Assembly: GCA_035308905.1 (NCBI GenBank) | Contig: DATGFS010000006.1 | Location: forward strand, 1 to 64,000 | From: a bacterium | GTDB lineage: Bacteria > Sysuimicrobiota > Sysuimicrobiia > Sysuimicrobiales > Segetimicrobiaceae | Direction: 5' to 3' | Length of the DNA stretch: 64,000 nt | Part shown: positions 37,293-46,191 of the stretch, in pieces | How the letters are laid out: each line of letters opens with the position of its first letter | Numbering within the stretch: the stretch's first letter is position 1 | The notes under the pieces: generated by a model | Databases searched by the model: none | Told to the model about the DNA's origin: nothing | What the model saw: the letters and a program-made list of their open reading frames with translations, nothing else | Translations under genes and position numbers: made by a program

Positions 37293-38846
37293 TCAGACGT
37301 ACCGGTGCGCGACGACCTTGGGCTGCAGGAAGTTGAGCAGGTAGTCCGGTCCGCCGGCCTTGCTGTCCGTCCCCGACATGTTGAAGCCGCCGAACGGATG
37401 CGAGCCGACCATGGCGCCGGTGGACTTGCGGTTGAGATAGAGGTTGCCGCACATGAACTCGCGGCGAGCCTTCGCGAGTTTCGCCGGGTTGAGCGAGTAC
37501 ACCGAGCCGGTGAGACCGAAGGCGGTGCCGTTCGCGATCCGCAGCGCGTCGTCGAAGTCGCGCGCGGGGATCGCGGCGACGACCGGCCCGAAGATCTCCT
37601 CCTGAGCGATGCGCGCCTCCGGCGCGACGTCGACGAACACGGTCGGCGCGATGTAGAAGCCGCCGTCGCGGGCCCGGCCGCCGCCGACCGCGAGCCTGCC
37701 TTCGCGCCGTCCGACCTCGACGTACTCGAGGATCTTGCGCTCAGCCGCCGCGTTGATGACCGGACCGACCGGAAAGTTCTCCGGCCCGGGGCCGACCTCG
37801 AGCGCGCGGGCGCGCTCGACGATCATTTCCGTCACACGGCCGTACGCGCCGGGGGTGGCGACGACGCGCGACGCGGCCGAGCACTTCTGTCCCTGGTAGC
37901 CGTAGCCCGACGCGACGATCCCGGCGACCGCGGCGTCGAGATCCGCCTCGTCGTCCACGATGATCGCGTTCTTGCCGCCCATCTCGGCGATGATGCGCTT
38001 GAGCCAGATCTGGCCCGGCGGCGTCTTCGCCGCCTGCTCGAAGAGGTGCGTCCCCACTTCCTTGGAGCCGGTGAAGGCGATCATCCGGACCTTCGGGTGG
38101 TTGGCGAGCGCCTCACCGACCACGCCGCCGGACCCAGGGATCATGTTGAGCACCCCGGGCGGCAGCCCGGCGTCCCGCAGCGCGTCTGCGATCTGGTACG
38201 CGGTGGCCGCGGAGTCGCTCGCCGGCTTCATGACGACGGTGTTGCCGGAGACGATCGCCCCGAGCGTCATCCCCGTCGGAATCGCCAGCGGGAAGTTCCA
38301 GGGCGAGATCACGGCGACGACGCCGAGCGGGATGTACTGGTACTCGCTCATCTCGCCGACGAGCGGCGGGAGCGCGGGGCCCTGCGCGTACCGGAGAATC
38401 TCGCGCGCGTAGTACTCCGTGAAGTCGATGGCCTCGGCCACGTCGCCGTCCGCCTCGGACCAGTTCTTCCCGACCTCGTAGGACATCCACGCCGCGGCCG
38501 TGAGCCGCCGGCGCCGCAGGATCGCCGCGGCGCGGAGGAAGAGCGCGCACCGCTCCTCCGCCGGCACCAAGCGCCACGACTCGTACGCGCGGAGCGCCGC
38601 CTGCACCGCCTGCTCGACGTGGTCCCCCGAGGCCTGCTGCACGACGGCGACCGTCTGATCCGCCTGGGACGGATTGATCGACCGAAATGTGGCGCCCGAC
38701 CGGACCTCACGTCCGTCGATGATCAGCGGAAATTCACGGCCGAGCTGCGAGGTAACGCCGCGAATGGCCTGCTCCATCGCCTGCCGCGCGGCGGATTGGG
38801 TGAAATCGGTCAGCGGTTCGGTTTGAAACGGCGTGACGGTCATCAT
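37293..38846 (-). CDS. pruA: L-glutamate gamma-semialdehyde (P5C) dehydrogenase, RocA/PruA type
   Basis: A 517-residue aldehyde dehydrogenase of the monofunctional P5C type that forms glutamate from proline or arginine degradation. Visible are the NAD-site PWNFPLAIPTGM, FTGSKEVGTHLFEQAAK, the general base glutamate in IIAEMGGKN, the nucleophile in GYQGQKCSAASR and EEIFGPVVAAI. The length matches RocA enzymes. No proline dehydrogenase is next to it. It lies between the aminotransferase and the peptide-binding gene on the same strand, fitting a glutamate-forming catabolic operon. Confidence 0.93.
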   Translation of the reverse strand: MMTVTPFQTEPLTDFTQSAARQAMEQAIRGVTSQLGREFPLIIDGREVRSGATFRSINPSQADQTVAVVQQASGDHVEQAVQAALRAYESWRLVPAEERCALFLRAAAILRRRRLTAAAWMSYEVGKNWSEADGDVAEAIDFTEYYAREILRYAQGPALPPLVGEMSEYQYIPLGVVAVISPWNFPLAIPTGMTLGAIVSGNTVVMKPASDSAATAYQIADALRDAGLPPGVLNMIPGSGGVVGEALANHPKVRMIAFTGSKEVGTHLFEQAAKTPPGQIWLKRIIAEMGGKNAIIVDDEADLDAAVAGIVASGYGYQGQKCSAASRVVATPGAYGRVTEMIVERARALEVGPGPENFPVGPVINAAAERKILEYVEVGRREGRLAVGGGRARDGGFYIAPTVFVDVAPEARIAQEEIFGPVVAAIPARDFDDALRIANGTAFGLTGSVYSLNPAKLAKARREFMCGNLYLNRKSTGAMVGSHPFGGFNMSGTDSKAGGPDYLLNFLQPKVVAHRYV

Positions 38847-38882
38847 CGGAGCACCCCCGGGTATCCCGTGCCGGCCGGCGGG

Positions 38883-40073
38883 CTAGACCCGCGCGGCGTA
38901 CGGCGACAGCGCCTTCGCGATGCGGTCGACGCCTTCCCGGATGCGGTCCATCGAGGTGGCGTAGGAGACGCGCAGGAACCCCGGGGCCTCGAAGGCCTCC
39001 CCGGGCACCAGCGCCACGTGTGCCTCGTCGAGCAGCCGCTCGGCGAGCGCGAGGGAGGTCGCCGGCGCCCCGGCGCGGCCGAGCAGCTCCTGGACGTCGG
39101 GAAAGGCGTAGAACGCGCCGCGCGGCATCCCGCAGCGAACGCCCGCGATCTCGTTGAGCCGGCCGACGACATAGCGGCGGCGGCGGTCGTACTCCGCGAC
39201 CATCTCCTTGAGGTCGACGTGCGCCGTCAGCGCGTGCAGCGCGGCCTTCTGCGAGATCGAACTCGGGTTGCCGGCGAGATGGCCCTGGAGGTTAGTGATC
39301 CCGTCGGCGATCGGGCGGGGCGCGGCCGCGAAGCCGATCCGCCACCCCGTCATCGCGTAGGTCTTCGACATCGAGTTCAGCAGCACGATGCGGTCCCGCG
39401 CCGCGGGCCACGCACCCGGGACGCAGATATGGTGGGCGCCGTCGTACACCATGCTCTCGTAGATCTCGTCGCTCAGCAGGTAGAAGCCGTGCCGGTCCGA
39501 GAGGCGTACGATGGCGTCGAGCGTCTCGCGGTCATAGACGGCGCCGGTCGGGTTGTGCGGCGAGGTGAGGATGATCGCGCGGGTGCGCGGCGACACCAGC
39601 GCCGCGACGCGGTCGGGCAGCGGCTGCCAGCCGGCGGCGGCGTCGGTCGGCACGAACACCGCCTTCGCGCCCACGAGCCGCACCTGCTCGGAGTACGACA
39701 CCCACGCCGGAATCGGAATCAGCACCTCGTCGCCGGGCTCGCAGATCGCCTGCAGCGTGTAGTACAGCGCCGGCTTCCCGCCGGCCGTGATGACGATCTC
39801 CTCGGCGGCGTAGGACGCGCCGTAGGTCTCCTTCAGGTGCGCGGCGACGGCGGCGCGCAGCTCGGGGATGCCCGCGGGTCCGGTATACTTCGTGAAGCCT
39901 TCGCGGATCGCCGCGATCGCCGCGTTCTTGACGGAGTCCGGGGTATCGAAGTCCGGCTCCCCCGCGGCGAAGCTGAGCACGTCGACACCCTGCCGCCGGA
40001 GCTGCCGGGCCCGATCGTCCATCGCGATGGTCATGGACGGGGTGATGCCGCGTACTGCCTCGGAAAGGTGCAT
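38883..40073 (-). CDS. class I PLP-dependent aminotransferase (aspartate aminotransferase-like)
   Basis: A 396-residue transaminase of the I-gamma type. The N-terminus carries the SMTIAMDDRARQLRRQG helix and SFAAGEPDFDTP, the PLP aspartate/asparagine region SPHNPTGAVYDRE, the Schiff-base lysine in NSMSKTYAMTGWRIGFAAAP, and the C-terminal substrate arginine in FLRVSYATSMD. It probably moves amino groups between amino acids and 2-oxoglutarate. GGAGGAGA precedes the ATG. It is the first gene of a minus-strand run aminotransferase, P5C dehydrogenase, peptide-binding protein, GGT. A possible -10 (TACTAT, complement of 40213-40218) gives a leader of about 130 bases. Confidence 0.92.
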   Translation of the reverse strand: MHLSEAVRGITPSMTIAMDDRARQLRRQGVDVLSFAAGEPDFDTPDSVKNAAIAAIREGFTKYTGPAGIPELRAAVAAHLKETYGASYAAEEIVITAGGKPALYYTLQAICEPGDEVLIPIPAWVSYSEQVRLVGAKAVFVPTDAAAGWQPLPDRVAALVSPRTRAIILTSPHNPTGAVYDRETLDAIVRLSDRHGFYLLSDEIYESMVYDGAHHICVPGAWPAARDRIVLLNSMSKTYAMTGWRIGFAAAPRPIADGITNLQGHLAGNPSSISQKAALHALTAHVDLKEMVAEYDRRRRYVVGRLNEIAGVRCGMPRGAFYAFPDVQELLGRAGAPATSLALAERLLDEAHVALVPGEAFEAPGFLRVSYATSMDRIREGVDRIAKALSPYAARV

Positions 40074-40211
40074 CGAGTCTCCTCCTGCCTGTTCCCTATG
40101 AGGCGCTAATATTCGTCGCGGACGCCGCCGCCCCCCGCCCCCGGACGCGCCACGTGCCCGCCGCGGGTGGGACTTGGGACATTCTCGCTTGATCAGACGA
40201 ACCGGCGATCG

Positions 40212-40235
40212 TATAGTAAGTGCGACTACTATAAT
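40212..40235. promoter_or_regulatory. palindrome overlapping a perfect -10 box
   Basis: TATAGTA (40212-40218) and TACTATA (40227-40233) form exact seven-base arms around an eight-base loop. TATAAT at 40230-40235 overlaps the right arm and could serve the plus-strand membrane gene. The left arm reads TACTAT on the minus strand and could serve the aminotransferase. This is either an operator overlapping the promoter or a pair of symmetric divergent -10 boxes. The remaining intergenic sequence (40074-40325) is AT-richer than its surroundings. Confidence 0.45.
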
Positions 40236-40325
40236 TTGTGCATCAAGAAGTCAAGTCAACTCCCATCGCCGTCAGCTTGAAAGGTTCTCGAATCGACTTC
40301 AAGAGGTTCCGTCGTGAGGTGCGAG

Positions 40326-41453
40326 ATGTCTCATCGTCGTGCGCCGCGACCTTTGTCCGTCATCCCGCTACAATTCTCCCCGTGGCAATATGCCGCGGCG
40401 GCGTTTGCGGCATTCGCCCTAAATGACTGTATTGCTTTCAGTGTGCTGCACTCTAGATGGATGAATGACCACAGCAGCCGGGTACTCGCCGGTTTGTTTG
40501 TCCTGCCGCCCGCCAAGGGCGCCGATCCACTGCTCGTGAGCTTTCACGTGCTCCAAGCATACGGCTTTATTCCGTGGATCGTGGCTTTTTGGGCCTGGCT
40601 CGGTCGCGCCCCGGCCGTCCTCCTCAGGCAACTCTCGGCAGCGAAGGTTTTCGCCGGGGAAAGCAACAACGCGCCCGTCACCCTCGAAGACTACCGCGAG
40701 TACCGCTTCAACGATAATGTTTGGGCGCTCTTGTCTCTCGGTAGTATCATTGTGGCTCTCGCCATTCCAGCCTCTCAATGGCGTAATCCTCCCGGGTGGG
40801 ACATCGCGAGCAGACAGTATGCGCAAATTCTCCTGCCCATGGATGGGTTTGTGCTGTATTTGGCCCTGGCCCTAATTCTGTGCATGGTGGCCGAGGCAAT
40901 CCTTGTCCTGAAGAAGATTTTCCAACAACCCGGAGTCCGGTTGTGTCTTCGCCCCTATCATCCCGACCACGTCGGTGGCCTTGGACCGCTGAAGCGATAT
41001 GCCGGGCGCTTGGTCTGGTTCTTTGCCGGACTAGGAGGGTATCTCCTGATCGATGTCCTGCAAGGCTATCGCACGCAACAATTCGCACGGGACATAGTAC
41101 TGCATGACTTCCTGTGGGCATATGTTTTCTTGGTTCCGCTTTGCTTCATTGGTAGTTTGTGGTTTGGTCATTTGGCGATGGTACGCGAACGAGACAGGAT
41201 ACTTTTGTCACTGATTCCCGCATCCGCCGACACCATATCGGTGTTGTCGTCCAATCCCGCCGATGATTCTGCCCGCGCGAAACTGCAACTTGATAACATC
41301 AAGACAATGCAGGAACTGCGCGATGCCGTTATGCAGTTCCCCGAATGGCCGTACGACTCCGGAAGCGTCCGCCATGTTCTGACAGTCGCGTTGGCCCCGA
41401 CGCTTCCAGTAATTCCTGACCTCTTGAAATCGGCAATAACGCGCTTCCTGTAG
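40326..41453 (+). CDS. low-GC polytopic membrane protein of unknown function
   Basis: A 375-residue membrane protein with five to six helices, for example YAAAAFAAFALNDCIAF near the N-terminus, ALLSLGSIIVALAIPA, GFVLYLALALILCMVAEAIL and a FLWAYVFLVPLCFIGSLWFG helix. Between them lies a soluble loop with LRPYHPDHVGGLGPLKRY, an HPDxxGGLG motif I associate with uncharacterised membrane proteins. The C-terminal 80 residues are soluble. The ATG at 40326 follows GAGGT five bases upstream; a GTG at 40314 is the alternative. Base composition is clearly lower in GC (a sample line has 26 of 60) than in the flanks, suggesting horizontal transfer. It is a lone gene between two minus-strand operons. Confidence 0.75.
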   Translation: MSHRRAPRPLSVIPLQFSPWQYAAAAFAAFALNDCIAFSVLHSRWMNDHSSRVLAGLFVLPPAKGADPLLVSFHVLQAYGFIPWIVAFWAWLGRAPAVLLRQLSAAKVFAGESNNAPVTLEDYREYRFNDNVWALLSLGSIIVALAIPASQWRNPPGWDIASRQYAQILLPMDGFVLYLALALILCMVAEAILVLKKIFQQPGVRLCLRPYHPDHVGGLGPLKRYAGRLVWFFAGLGGYLLIDVLQGYRTQQFARDIVLHDFLWAYVFLVPLCFIGSLWFGHLAMVRERDRILLSLIPASADTISVLSSNPADDSARAKLQLDNIKTMQELRDAVMQFPEWPYDSGSVRHVLTVALAPTLPVIPDLLKSAITRFL

Positions 41454-41491
41454 GGGGATCGAAGGTCGCGTACGACCACTGGTCACGGCCG

Positions 41492-42442
41492 CTAGGCCGC
41501 CGTACGGACCTCGTCAGGGCGCCTGCGTCGCGCCAGCTGCGCCGCCGCGCGGACAAAACCGATCAGGCCCGGCGGATACAGCCGCATCACCGCGAGCACG
41601 ACGAGCGCGAAGATCACCATGCGGATCTGGCCGTACGCGCGCAGCGCCTCGGACATCACCTCGACCGTCAGCGCGCCGAGGACCGGCCCGGCGATCGTCC
41701 GTTGGCCCCCCAGGATCACCATGATGATGATGAGCGCCATCTCGTCGAACTTCATCGCCGCGGGGCTCAGAAGGCCGATGTAGTGGCCGTAAAGCGCGCC
41801 GATGGCGCCGGCGGCGCCGCTTGCGACGGCAAAGGCGAAGCGCTTCCAGCGCACGGTGTTGACTCCGGCGGCCCGCGCCGCGCCCTCGTCGTCGCGGATC
41901 GCCCGGAGGCGATAGCCGATCCGCGAGCGCAGCAGCCACGCGAGACCGGCCGTCGCGGCAACCGCGCAGGCGAGGAAGACCTCGTAGTACGGCGCCGGCC
42001 CGGCGCCCGGAAAGAGCTTCGGCACCGCGAGGCCGAGATCGCCGCGCGTGAGCCCGTATTCCATCGACACCGCCACGCGCGTCGATTCGGCGAAGGCCCA
42101 CGTCGCGAGCGCCAGGTAGAGGGTCCGCAGGCGCAGCGTCACGCTCCCGAGCGCGAACCCGACCGCGCAGGCGAGCGCGCCGCCCGCGGCCACACCAGCC
42201 GGAATCGGCAGGCCGGCGCGCAGCACGAGCAGCGCCGACGTGTAGGCGCCGATGCCGGCGAAGACGTGATGCGCGAGCGAGAATAGGCCGGTGTAGCCGG
42301 CCAGCAGATTCCACGAGGACGCGAGCACGACATAGTACAGCGCCACCGTGAGCACGTGCACGTGGTAGGCGCCGAGCGCGAGGGGCAGCAGCGCCGCGGC
42401 CCCGAGGCCGGTTGCGCCGAGCGCTCTACGCGTTGCGGTCAC
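41492..42442 (-). CDS. livM: branched-chain amino acid-type ABC permease LivM (second operon)
   Basis: A 316-residue permease. LivM features are SWNLLAGYTGLFSLAHHVFAGIGAY, LYLALATWAFAE, the coupling stretch YRLRAIRDDEGAARAAGV and IIMVILGGQRTIAGPVLGA. The GTG start at 42442 overlaps the livH stop by four bases (GTGA). It is the last gene of the minus-strand liv operon and stops 38 bases from the low-GC membrane gene. Confidence 0.9.
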   Translation of the reverse strand: MTATRRALGATGLGAAALLPLALGAYHVHVLTVALYYVVLASSWNLLAGYTGLFSLAHHVFAGIGAYTSALLVLRAGLPIPAGVAAGGALACAVGFALGSVTLRLRTLYLALATWAFAESTRVAVSMEYGLTRGDLGLAVPKLFPGAGPAPYYEVFLACAVAATAGLAWLLRSRIGYRLRAIRDDEGAARAAGVNTVRWKRFAFAVASGAAGAIGALYGHYIGLLSPAAMKFDEMALIIIMVILGGQRTIAGPVLGALTVEVMSEALRAYGQIRMVIFALVVLAVMRLYPPGLIGFVRAAAQLARRRRPDEVRTAA

Positions 42443-43329
42443 GCCTCGCGCGCCCGCTCGCCCCAGAGCCCGGTCGGGCGCAGCATGAGGATCAGCAGCA
42501 GGGCGCCGAACCCGTAGACGTCCCGGAACGACGGCGACAGCAGCACGGAGCCGAGACTCTCCACGAGGCCCAGCAGCAGGCCGCCGGCGATGCTGCCCGG
42601 CAGCGAGCCAAGCCCGCCGATCACGATGATCTCGAAGCCTTTGACGGTGCTGAGGGCGCCGCTCTCCGGATAGACGAGAAACACCGGCGCGAGCAGCGCC
42701 CCGGCCGCCCCGGCCAGGCCGACCCCGATCCCGAACGCCAGCATGTCCATGCGCCCGAGGTCGACGCCCGCCGCGACGGCGCCGAGGCGGTTCTGCGCCA
42801 CGCCGCGAAGCGCCAGGCCGAACCACGTGCGGCGAACGACGACCGCGAAGAAGCCGAGGAGCACGACCGCGCCGAGAAAGGCGACGAACCGGCTGCCGTT
42901 GAGCGGCAGGGGGCCGAGCTGGACCGGGGCCGCGTAGTCCCGGGGCGAGAACTGGTACGGACCGAAGAGCACGATCGCGAGGTTGCGGAAGAGGACCGTC
43001 AGCGCGATCGTCACGATCGTCGCGTACTCGTCGAGCCGCTCGAGCGTGCCGGTGAACATCGGCCGCAGCAGCACCCGCTGCACGGCCATCCCGAGGAGGG
43101 CGACCGTGACCGCGGCGAGCGGTACCGCGAGGTACCAGCGGTGCGGGCCGAGCCAGGACTCGAGCAGCACGTACTGAACGTATCCGCCGATCATGTAGAA
43201 CTCGCCCATCGCCCAGTTGATCATCCGGACGACGCTGTAGATGAAGGTGATCCCCACCGCCATCAGGCAGTAGATGACCCCGATGACGAGCCCCGCGAGC
43301 ACGTACTGCGTGAGGAGGGTGGAATCCAC
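42439..43329 (-). CDS. livH: branched-chain amino acid-type ABC permease LivH (second operon)
   Basis: A 296-residue permease with the standard opening TQYVLAGLVIGVIYCLMAVGITFIY, VVRMINWAMGEFYMIGGY, LRGVAQNRLGAVAAGVDLGRM as coupling region and IIVIGGLGSLPGSIAGGLLLG. It follows the binding-protein gene by 20 bases and overlaps livM, as in the first operon. Its cargo is unknown. Confidence 0.92.
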   Translation of the reverse strand: MDSTLLTQYVLAGLVIGVIYCLMAVGITFIYSVVRMINWAMGEFYMIGGYVQYVLLESWLGPHRWYLAVPLAAVTVALLGMAVQRVLLRPMFTGTLERLDEYATIVTIALTVLFRNLAIVLFGPYQFSPRDYAAPVQLGPLPLNGSRFVAFLGAVVLLGFFAVVVRRTWFGLALRGVAQNRLGAVAAGVDLGRMDMLAFGIGVGLAGAAGALLAPVFLVYPESGALSTVKGFEIIVIGGLGSLPGSIAGGLLLGLVESLGSVLLSPSFRDVYGFGALLLILMLRPTGLWGERAREA

Positions 43330-43349
43330 CGCCGCGCCGGCGGCCGGCC

Positions 43350-44594
43350 CTACCGGCCCGGCGTGTATGCGCCCGTCTTCATCGTCGACGGAAAGAGAAT
43401 CTGCGCCTGATCGTACGTCTCATCCACCTTCGTGTACTGAAGAATCAGCAGCGGCGGCGACCACTGGTGCCAGGCCAGCCCCGCGGCCCGCGGGAAGGTG
43501 ACGCCGCTGCCGATCCACGTGTCGAACCGGCCCCGCTCGAGCTGCGCGATGATGCGCTTCGGATCGGCGCTGCACGCCTGGTTCATCGCCTCGGCGAGGA
43601 TGATCGCGTCGCCGAACGAGTTCAGGTTTGCGTAGATCGCGGTGTCGTGGTACCGCTTCGCGTACTCGACGGCCGCCCACTTGCCGAGGGGCGAGAGCGC
43701 CATCCGCGGATGGTAGTACGAGATGAACAGCATGTAGTTGCCGGCCGGGCCGAGGTTCTTCCAGAATTCCGGGCGCACCGGGAAGTCGTACGAGCCCAGC
43801 ATCGCCGTCTGCGGGAAGAGGCCGACGTCGTGCGCCTGCTTCGCGATGAGATACGCCGGCGTCCCCACGCCCACGTTCAGCACGATGTCCGGGCGCTCGG
43901 CCTTGAACTTGAGGAGCTGCGGGGTCAAATCCGCGGAGGTGCGGTCGAAGAGCACGCCGTCGAGCGTGATCGGGAGCTTGCGCGCGGCGATCTCCGACTT
44001 GGTCGCCTCGATGAGACCGATGCCGTAGTCGGTGTTCTCTGCCAGCATCGCGACCTTGCGCCAGCCCTGCGCCTGAATGAACCCCAGCCACGCGCGGGCG
44101 CGGTCGGGATCGATCGGGTGCGTGCGAAACACCGCGGCGAAGTGCTTCCCGGTGATGTCCGCGGTGGACGCCGCCGTCGAGATGAACGGCACGCCGAGCT
44201 CGTCCGCGAGCGGGGCGGCCGCAAGCATCGCGGAACTGTGGAACTGGCCCCACACGCCCACCGCGTGGTCCTCCGTGGCGAGCCGCCGGAAGCCGGCGAC
44301 GGCCTTCTCCGGGGTGCCGGCGTCGTCTTCGACCGCGAGGCGCACCGGCGTCGCCGGCAGGCCGCACGACGTCTTGGGTCCGAACACGCCGCCCATCACG
44401 CCGTTGATGTAGGCTGCGCCCAGGTCGGCGCCGCGCGAGATCAGCTGGCCCGCGGACGCGTCGCCGGGGGGCGACAGCGGCGTCAGCACCCCGAGCGTGA
44501 TCGGCGCCGGCGCCGCCCGCCCGGCGTCGCGCACCTGACCGGCGACCGCCGCGGCGAGCGCCGCCGCGATGACGAGCAGCACAACGCGCTTCAT
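43350..44594 (-). CDS. ABC transporter substrate-binding protein, type 1 (second liv operon)
   Basis: A 414-residue exported binding protein with a signal peptide (about residues 1-22, VVLLVIAAALAAAVAG) and the type 1 fold: ITLGVLTPLSPPGD, LAVEDDAGTPEKAVAGFRRL, GVPFISTAASTADI and KVAMLAENTDYGIGL. Only distantly like the binding protein at 5360-6610, so the two transporters likely carry different substrates. The ATG at 44594 has GGAGG ten bases upstream and overlaps the livF stop by four bases. Confidence 0.92.
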   Translation of the reverse strand: MKRVVLLVIAAALAAAVAGQVRDAGRAAPAPITLGVLTPLSPPGDASAGQLISRGADLGAAYINGVMGGVFGPKTSCGLPATPVRLAVEDDAGTPEKAVAGFRRLATEDHAVGVWGQFHSSAMLAAAPLADELGVPFISTAASTADITGKHFAAVFRTHPIDPDRARAWLGFIQAQGWRKVAMLAENTDYGIGLIEATKSEIAARKLPITLDGVLFDRTSADLTPQLLKFKAERPDIVLNVGVGTPAYLIAKQAHDVGLFPQTAMLGSYDFPVRPEFWKNLGPAGNYMLFISYYHPRMALSPLGKWAAVEYAKRYHDTAIYANLNSFGDAIILAEAMNQACSADPKRIIAQLERGRFDTWIGSGVTFPRAAGLAWHQWSPPLLILQYTKVDETYDQAQILFPSTMKTGAYTPGR

Positions 44595-45403
44595 TGCGCC
44601 CCACCTCCGTCCGGTTGGTCTGTCTGCCTTCCCTCTTCCGCGCCGACGAGCGCCGAGCGGACGATGCCGACCAGGTCCGCCGCGAACGACGCCCGGGGCC
44701 CCTCGCGCTGGACCCGGCCCATCCCGAACAAGTAGACGTCGTCGGCGACGCGCACCGCCTCGACGATGTTCTGGTCGACGAGCAGCACCGTGATCCCCAA
44801 CGTCCGGCTGTGCTCGAGGAGCGCGTAGACCTCCCCGGCCACACGCGGCGCCAGTCCCGCCGTCGGCTCGTCGACGAGCAGGAGCGACGGCATCACGACA
44901 AGCTCTTTGGCCACGGAAAGCAGCCGCAGCTGCCCGCCGCTCAACTCCGCCGCCCGCCGGCGGCGCAGCGGCACGAGCGCGGGGAACAGCTCGTACGCGC
45001 GGGCGAGCCGTTCGCGCAGCGCGGCCGGGTGCCGGCGCAGCGTCCATCCGCCGAGCCGGAGGGTTTCGTCCACCGTCATCTGCGGAAAGGTGCTGCCGCC
45101 CTGGGGGACGTAGCCGATTCCCAGCCGCTTGCGGACGTCGGGCCTGAGGCCGGCGAGATCCCGCCCGTCGAGCAACACGCGGCCGGCGCGCGCCGGCAGC
45201 AGCCCGAACACGACGCGCAGCAGGGTCGACTTGCCGGCTCCGTTGGCCCCGATGACGGCCGTGATCCGGCCCGGCGCGGCGGCGAGCGTGACGCCGTCGA
45301 GAATGTTGATCTCCGGCTGGTACCCGGCGACGACCTGCTCGACGCGCAGCGCGGCGCCGGCGTGGGCCCGGACGGTGTGTCCGCGGGGATCGGCCGCGTT
45401 CAT
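44591..45403 (-). CDS. livF: branched-chain amino acid-type ABC transporter ATPase LivF (second operon)
   Basis: A 270-residue ABC ATPase. Walker A is GANGAGKST, the signature LSGGQLRLLSVAKEL, Walker B LLLVDEPTAGLAP, and LVDQN replaces the switch histidine as usual in LivF. About 15 extra residues at the N-terminus and a polar tail of about 25 residues exceed the normal length. It overlaps livG at its start and the binding-protein gene at its end by four bases each. Confidence 0.9.
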   Translation of the reverse strand: MNAADPRGHTVRAHAGAALRVEQVVAGYQPEINILDGVTLAAAPGRITAVIGANGAGKSTLLRVVFGLLPARAGRVLLDGRDLAGLRPDVRKRLGIGYVPQGGSTFPQMTVDETLRLGGWTLRRHPAALRERLARAYELFPALVPLRRRRAAELSGGQLRLLSVAKELVVMPSLLLVDEPTAGLAPRVAGEVYALLEHSRTLGITVLLVDQNIVEAVRVADDVYLFGMGRVQREGPRASFAADLVGIVRSALVGAEEGRQTDQPDGGGAQ

Positions 45404-46158
45404 CGCATCTGCCCGGCGAGGCCCGCGCCGGCCGTCCCGAGGTACGCTTCGATGACCCGCGGGTCACCGGCCACCTCGTCGAGCGGCCCGTCGGCGATGC
45501 GCTCGCCGTTGTGCATGACCGAGATGCGCGGGGCGAGCCGCCCGAGCGTGGGCATCTCGTGGCTGACCACGAGAAACGTCACGTCCCGGGTGCGGTTCAT
45601 CTCGTGGATCGCCTCGACCATCACGTCCTTGATCGCGGGGTGCACGCCCGCGAACGGCTCGTCGAGCAGGCACAGGACGAGCGGCTCCTGCGCGAGGCAG
45701 CGGGCGAGTTGCAGCAGCATCGCCTGGCCGCCCGAGAGCGTCCGCCCCTCGGCGCCGGCCAGTCCGTCGAGGCGCGTGAGGCGCAGGAGATCCTCCGCGC
45801 GGCGGTGCGCGGCCGGTCCGTCCGCCCGGCGGTGGTCCGCCGAGGCCGGGACCAGCAGGTTTTCCAGCACCGTCATCGAGCGGAACACCCGCGGGAGCTG
45901 GAACGTGCGCGCGACTCCGCGGGCCGCGAGCGCGTCGGGGGCGAGCGTGCCGGTGGGCCGGCCGTCGAGCCGGATGTCGCCCCGGTCCGGCCGTTCCTGA
46001 CCGCCGATCAGGTTGAGGAGCGTGGTCTTGCCGGAGCCGTTCGGACCGATCAGCCCCCGGATCTCGCCCCGCACCAGGTCGAGCGACACGTCGCGAACAG
46101 CCGCCACGCCACCGAAGGACTTGGAGACGCGACTGACCGAGAGGAGGGCGCCGGCCAT
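45400..46158 (-). CDS. livG: branched-chain amino acid-type ABC transporter ATPase LivG (second operon)
   Basis: A 252-residue ABC ATPase. Walker A is GPNGSGKTT, the signature [15 protein letters not shown], Walker [16 protein letters not shown], with the H-loop in VSHEMPTLG. The LivG-specific region [21 protein letters not shown] is present. It begins 33 bases after the stop of the TPP-enzyme gene. No Shine-Dalgarno precedes the ATG. Confidence 0.9.
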   Translation of the reverse strand: MAGALLSVSRVSKSFGGVAAVRDVSLDLVRGEIRGLIGPNGSGKTTLLNLIGGQERPDRGDIRLDGRPTGTLAPDALAARGVARTFQLPRVFRSMTVLENLLVPASADHRRADGPAAHRRAEDLLRLTRLDGLAGAEGRTLSGGQAMLLQLARCLAQEPLVLCLLDEPFAGVHPAIKDVMVEAIHEMNRTRDVTFLVVSHEMPTLGRLAPRISVMHNGERIADGPLDEVAGDPRVIEAYLGTAGAGLAGQMR

Positions 46159-46191
46159 GTGGAAAGCTTCGACGGCCGGCTCGGGATTGCT

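Noticed and set aside
35646-40109. Plus-strand open frame of 1487 codons opposite GGT, the peptide-binding protein, P5C dehydrogenase and the aminotransferase
   Set aside because: All four minus-strand genes have clear domains and ribosome sites. The plus-strand translation is low-complexity and matches nothing.
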